64,000 bases of DNA from Ectobacillus sp. JY-23 (lineage in GTDB: Bacteria > Bacillota > Bacilli > Bacillales > Bacillaceae_G), in assembly GCF_023022965.1 (NCBI RefSeq), contig NZ_CP095462.1, positions 124,001-188,000 on the forward strand, read 5' to 3'. This document shows, piece after piece, positions 62,948 through 64,000 of this stretch. The position numbers and the translations under genes are program-made. Numbering within the stretch: the first letter of the stretch is position 1; every line of letters begins with the position of its first letter. The notes beneath the pieces were generated by a model that made no database searches, was not told the DNA's origin, and saw only the letters and a list, made by a program, of their open reading frames with translations.

Positions 62948-64000
62948 TTGAATGCAGTTTTAGTTGCAGTAATAGTTATGTTAATTTTGAGTTTACTACG
63001 AGTGCACATTGTATTGGCGCTTGTCATTGGTGCTTTTACCGGTGGTATCATTGGTGGGCTTGGTGTGCAGGATACGATTTCTGTATTTACCGAAGGGCTT
63101 GGCTCTAACGCGAGCATCGCGCTCAGTTACGCGTTACTTGGTGCATTTGCAGTCACACTCTCTAAAACAGGGTTACCAGATGCGCTCATTGATGTGGCCA
63201 TTCGCTTAGTGGGCAAAGAGGGAGATTCAAAACGTAAAACATATTCAAAAGTATTAATTTTACTGATTATATTAATGATATCATGCTTCTCGCAAAATAT
63301 TATCCCGGTGCACATTGCATTTATTCCAATTTTAATTCCGCCTTTGTTGAAAGTATTAAATGAATTAGAAGTGGACAGACGTCTGGTAGCTAGTGTTATT
63401 ACTTTTGGACTTATTACACCTTATATGTGGATTCCTGCTGGATTCGGTACAATCTTTCACCAAATCATGCAAACTAATATGAAAGAAAGCGGTATGAATA
63501 TCGATATAGATATGATTCCAAAAGCAATGACAATTCCATCGCTTGGTATGATTGTTGGATTGCTCATTGCAGTATTTATTACGTATCGTAAGCCAAGACA
63601 ATATGAAACTATTAACGTTGCAACTGAGCAAGAACGAGTGTTATATACAAACAAAAGTATTCTCATTGCAATGATCTCTGTTGTAGTAACATTAGTTGTA
63701 CAACTGCAGACCGATTCTATGATTTTTGGGGCATTGGCCGGTACTACTATTTTAGTTGCTGCAGGCGTACTGAAAGTAAAAGAGTCTGAGCAAGTGTTAA
63801 CAGATGGTATGCGCATGATGTCGTTTATAGGATTTGTTATGATATCGGCTGCTGGATTTAGCGCAGTTCTGCGTAAAACAGGAGATGTAGAATCTCTTGT
63901 GAAAACGAGTGTAGAGCTGATTGGAGATAATAAATTGTTAGCTGCATTTCTTATGCTTGCAATTGGTTTACTGATTACAATGGGTATTGGTTCTTCGTTC
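62948..64000 (+). CDS. yuiF: YuiF-type putative histidine transporter, 5' part
   Basis: The frame from TTG 62948 (AGGAGG seven bases before) is open to the last base of the window, 351 codons, so it is cut by the edge. It is a highly hydrophobic antiporter-like protein of the NhaC/YuiF group, with GAFTGGIIGGLGVQDTISVF, MISCFSQNIIPVHIAFIPIL and TPYMWIPAGFGTIFHQ. YuiF proteins are proposed histidine permeases, since many are preceded by His-specific T-boxes. The His attenuator before this gene supports the same substrate. The ATG at 62978 is an alternative but has no ribosome site. Confidence 0.85.
   Translation, partial: MNAVLVAVIVMLILSLLRVHIVLALVIGAFTGGIIGGLGVQDTISVFTEGLGSNASIALSYALLGAFAVTLSKTGLPDALIDVAIRLVGKEGDSKRKTYSKVLILLIILMISCFSQNIIPVHIAFIPILIPPLLKVLNELEVDRRLVASVITFGLITPYMWIPAGFGTIFHQIMQTNMKESGMNIDIDMIPKAMTIPSLGMIVGLLIAVFITYRKPRQYETINVATEQERVLYTNKSILIAMISVVVTLVVQLQTDSMIFGALAGTTILVAAGVLKVKESEQVLTDGMRMMSFIGFVMISAAGFSAVLRKTGDVESLVKTSVELIGDNKLLAAFLMLAIGLLITMGIGSSF

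Overview
The window is chromosomal DNA of an AT-rich Bacillaceae bacterium. Strong AGGAGG-type ribosome binding sites, TTG/GTG starts, an L-box lysine riboswitch, SinR-, EpsC/G/L/M/N-, YczE-, YvsH- and YuiF-like proteins and a paeninodin-type lasso peptide cluster all point to Bacillus sensu lato. I cannot fix the species from sequence alone. No tRNA, rRNA, CRISPR array, transposase or intact prophage was seen.

Region 1 (1-24.1 kb) is an exopolysaccharide locus related to the B. subtilis eps operon. It opens inside epsC and closes with epsL-epsM-epsN, which together make and prime with an N-acetylated amino-sugar of the bacillosamine type. Between them are ten glycosyltransferases (five GT4, four GT2, one GT32-like), the polymerase EpsG, a flippase, a pyruvyltransferase, an acyltransferase, a membrane-anchored GH88/GH105-like hydrolase and an 800-residue beta-helix protein with a phage-tail-like N-terminus. 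Two decayed genes (polysaccharide deacetylase, methyltransferase) lie just before epsL.

Region 2 (24.4-32.5 kb) holds a SinR-like regulator and a complete lasso peptide operon: cyclase, a 51-residue precursor, HPr-kinase-like tailoring kinase, RRE protein, leader peptidase, nucleotidyltransferase and ABC exporter. Directly after the exporter is a secreted Tyr/Trp-rich protein. A near-perfect SinR operator (inverted GTTCTCT / AAAGAAC) stands 115 bp before the cyclase gene, suggesting control by the adjacent SinR-like protein. The precursor has no Asp/Glu at the expected ring position if the usual Thr(-2) rule is applied.

Region 3 (32.6-40.5 kb) is a decay zone with remnants of a metallophosphoesterase, dsdA and a lipoprotein, mixed with intact genes: a phosphotransferase, an LLM oxidoreductase, a C39-like peptidase with four 106-residue repeats and a GNAT acetyltransferase.

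Region 4 (40.6-64 kb) is mostly conserved housekeeping: HAD phosphatases, YczE-like protein, topB, rsgA, a MoxR-DUF58-transglutaminase operon, a lysine-riboswitch-controlled permease, DUF445 protein, rluF, azoreductase, alpha/beta hydrolase, cold-shock protein, glutaminyl-tRNA synthetase, M42 aminopeptidase and a PHB-depolymerase-type esterase. The window ends in a yuiF-type transporter preceded by what looks like a classical His-codon attenuator (16-residue leader peptide ending in HHHL, mutually exclusive hairpins and a terminator).
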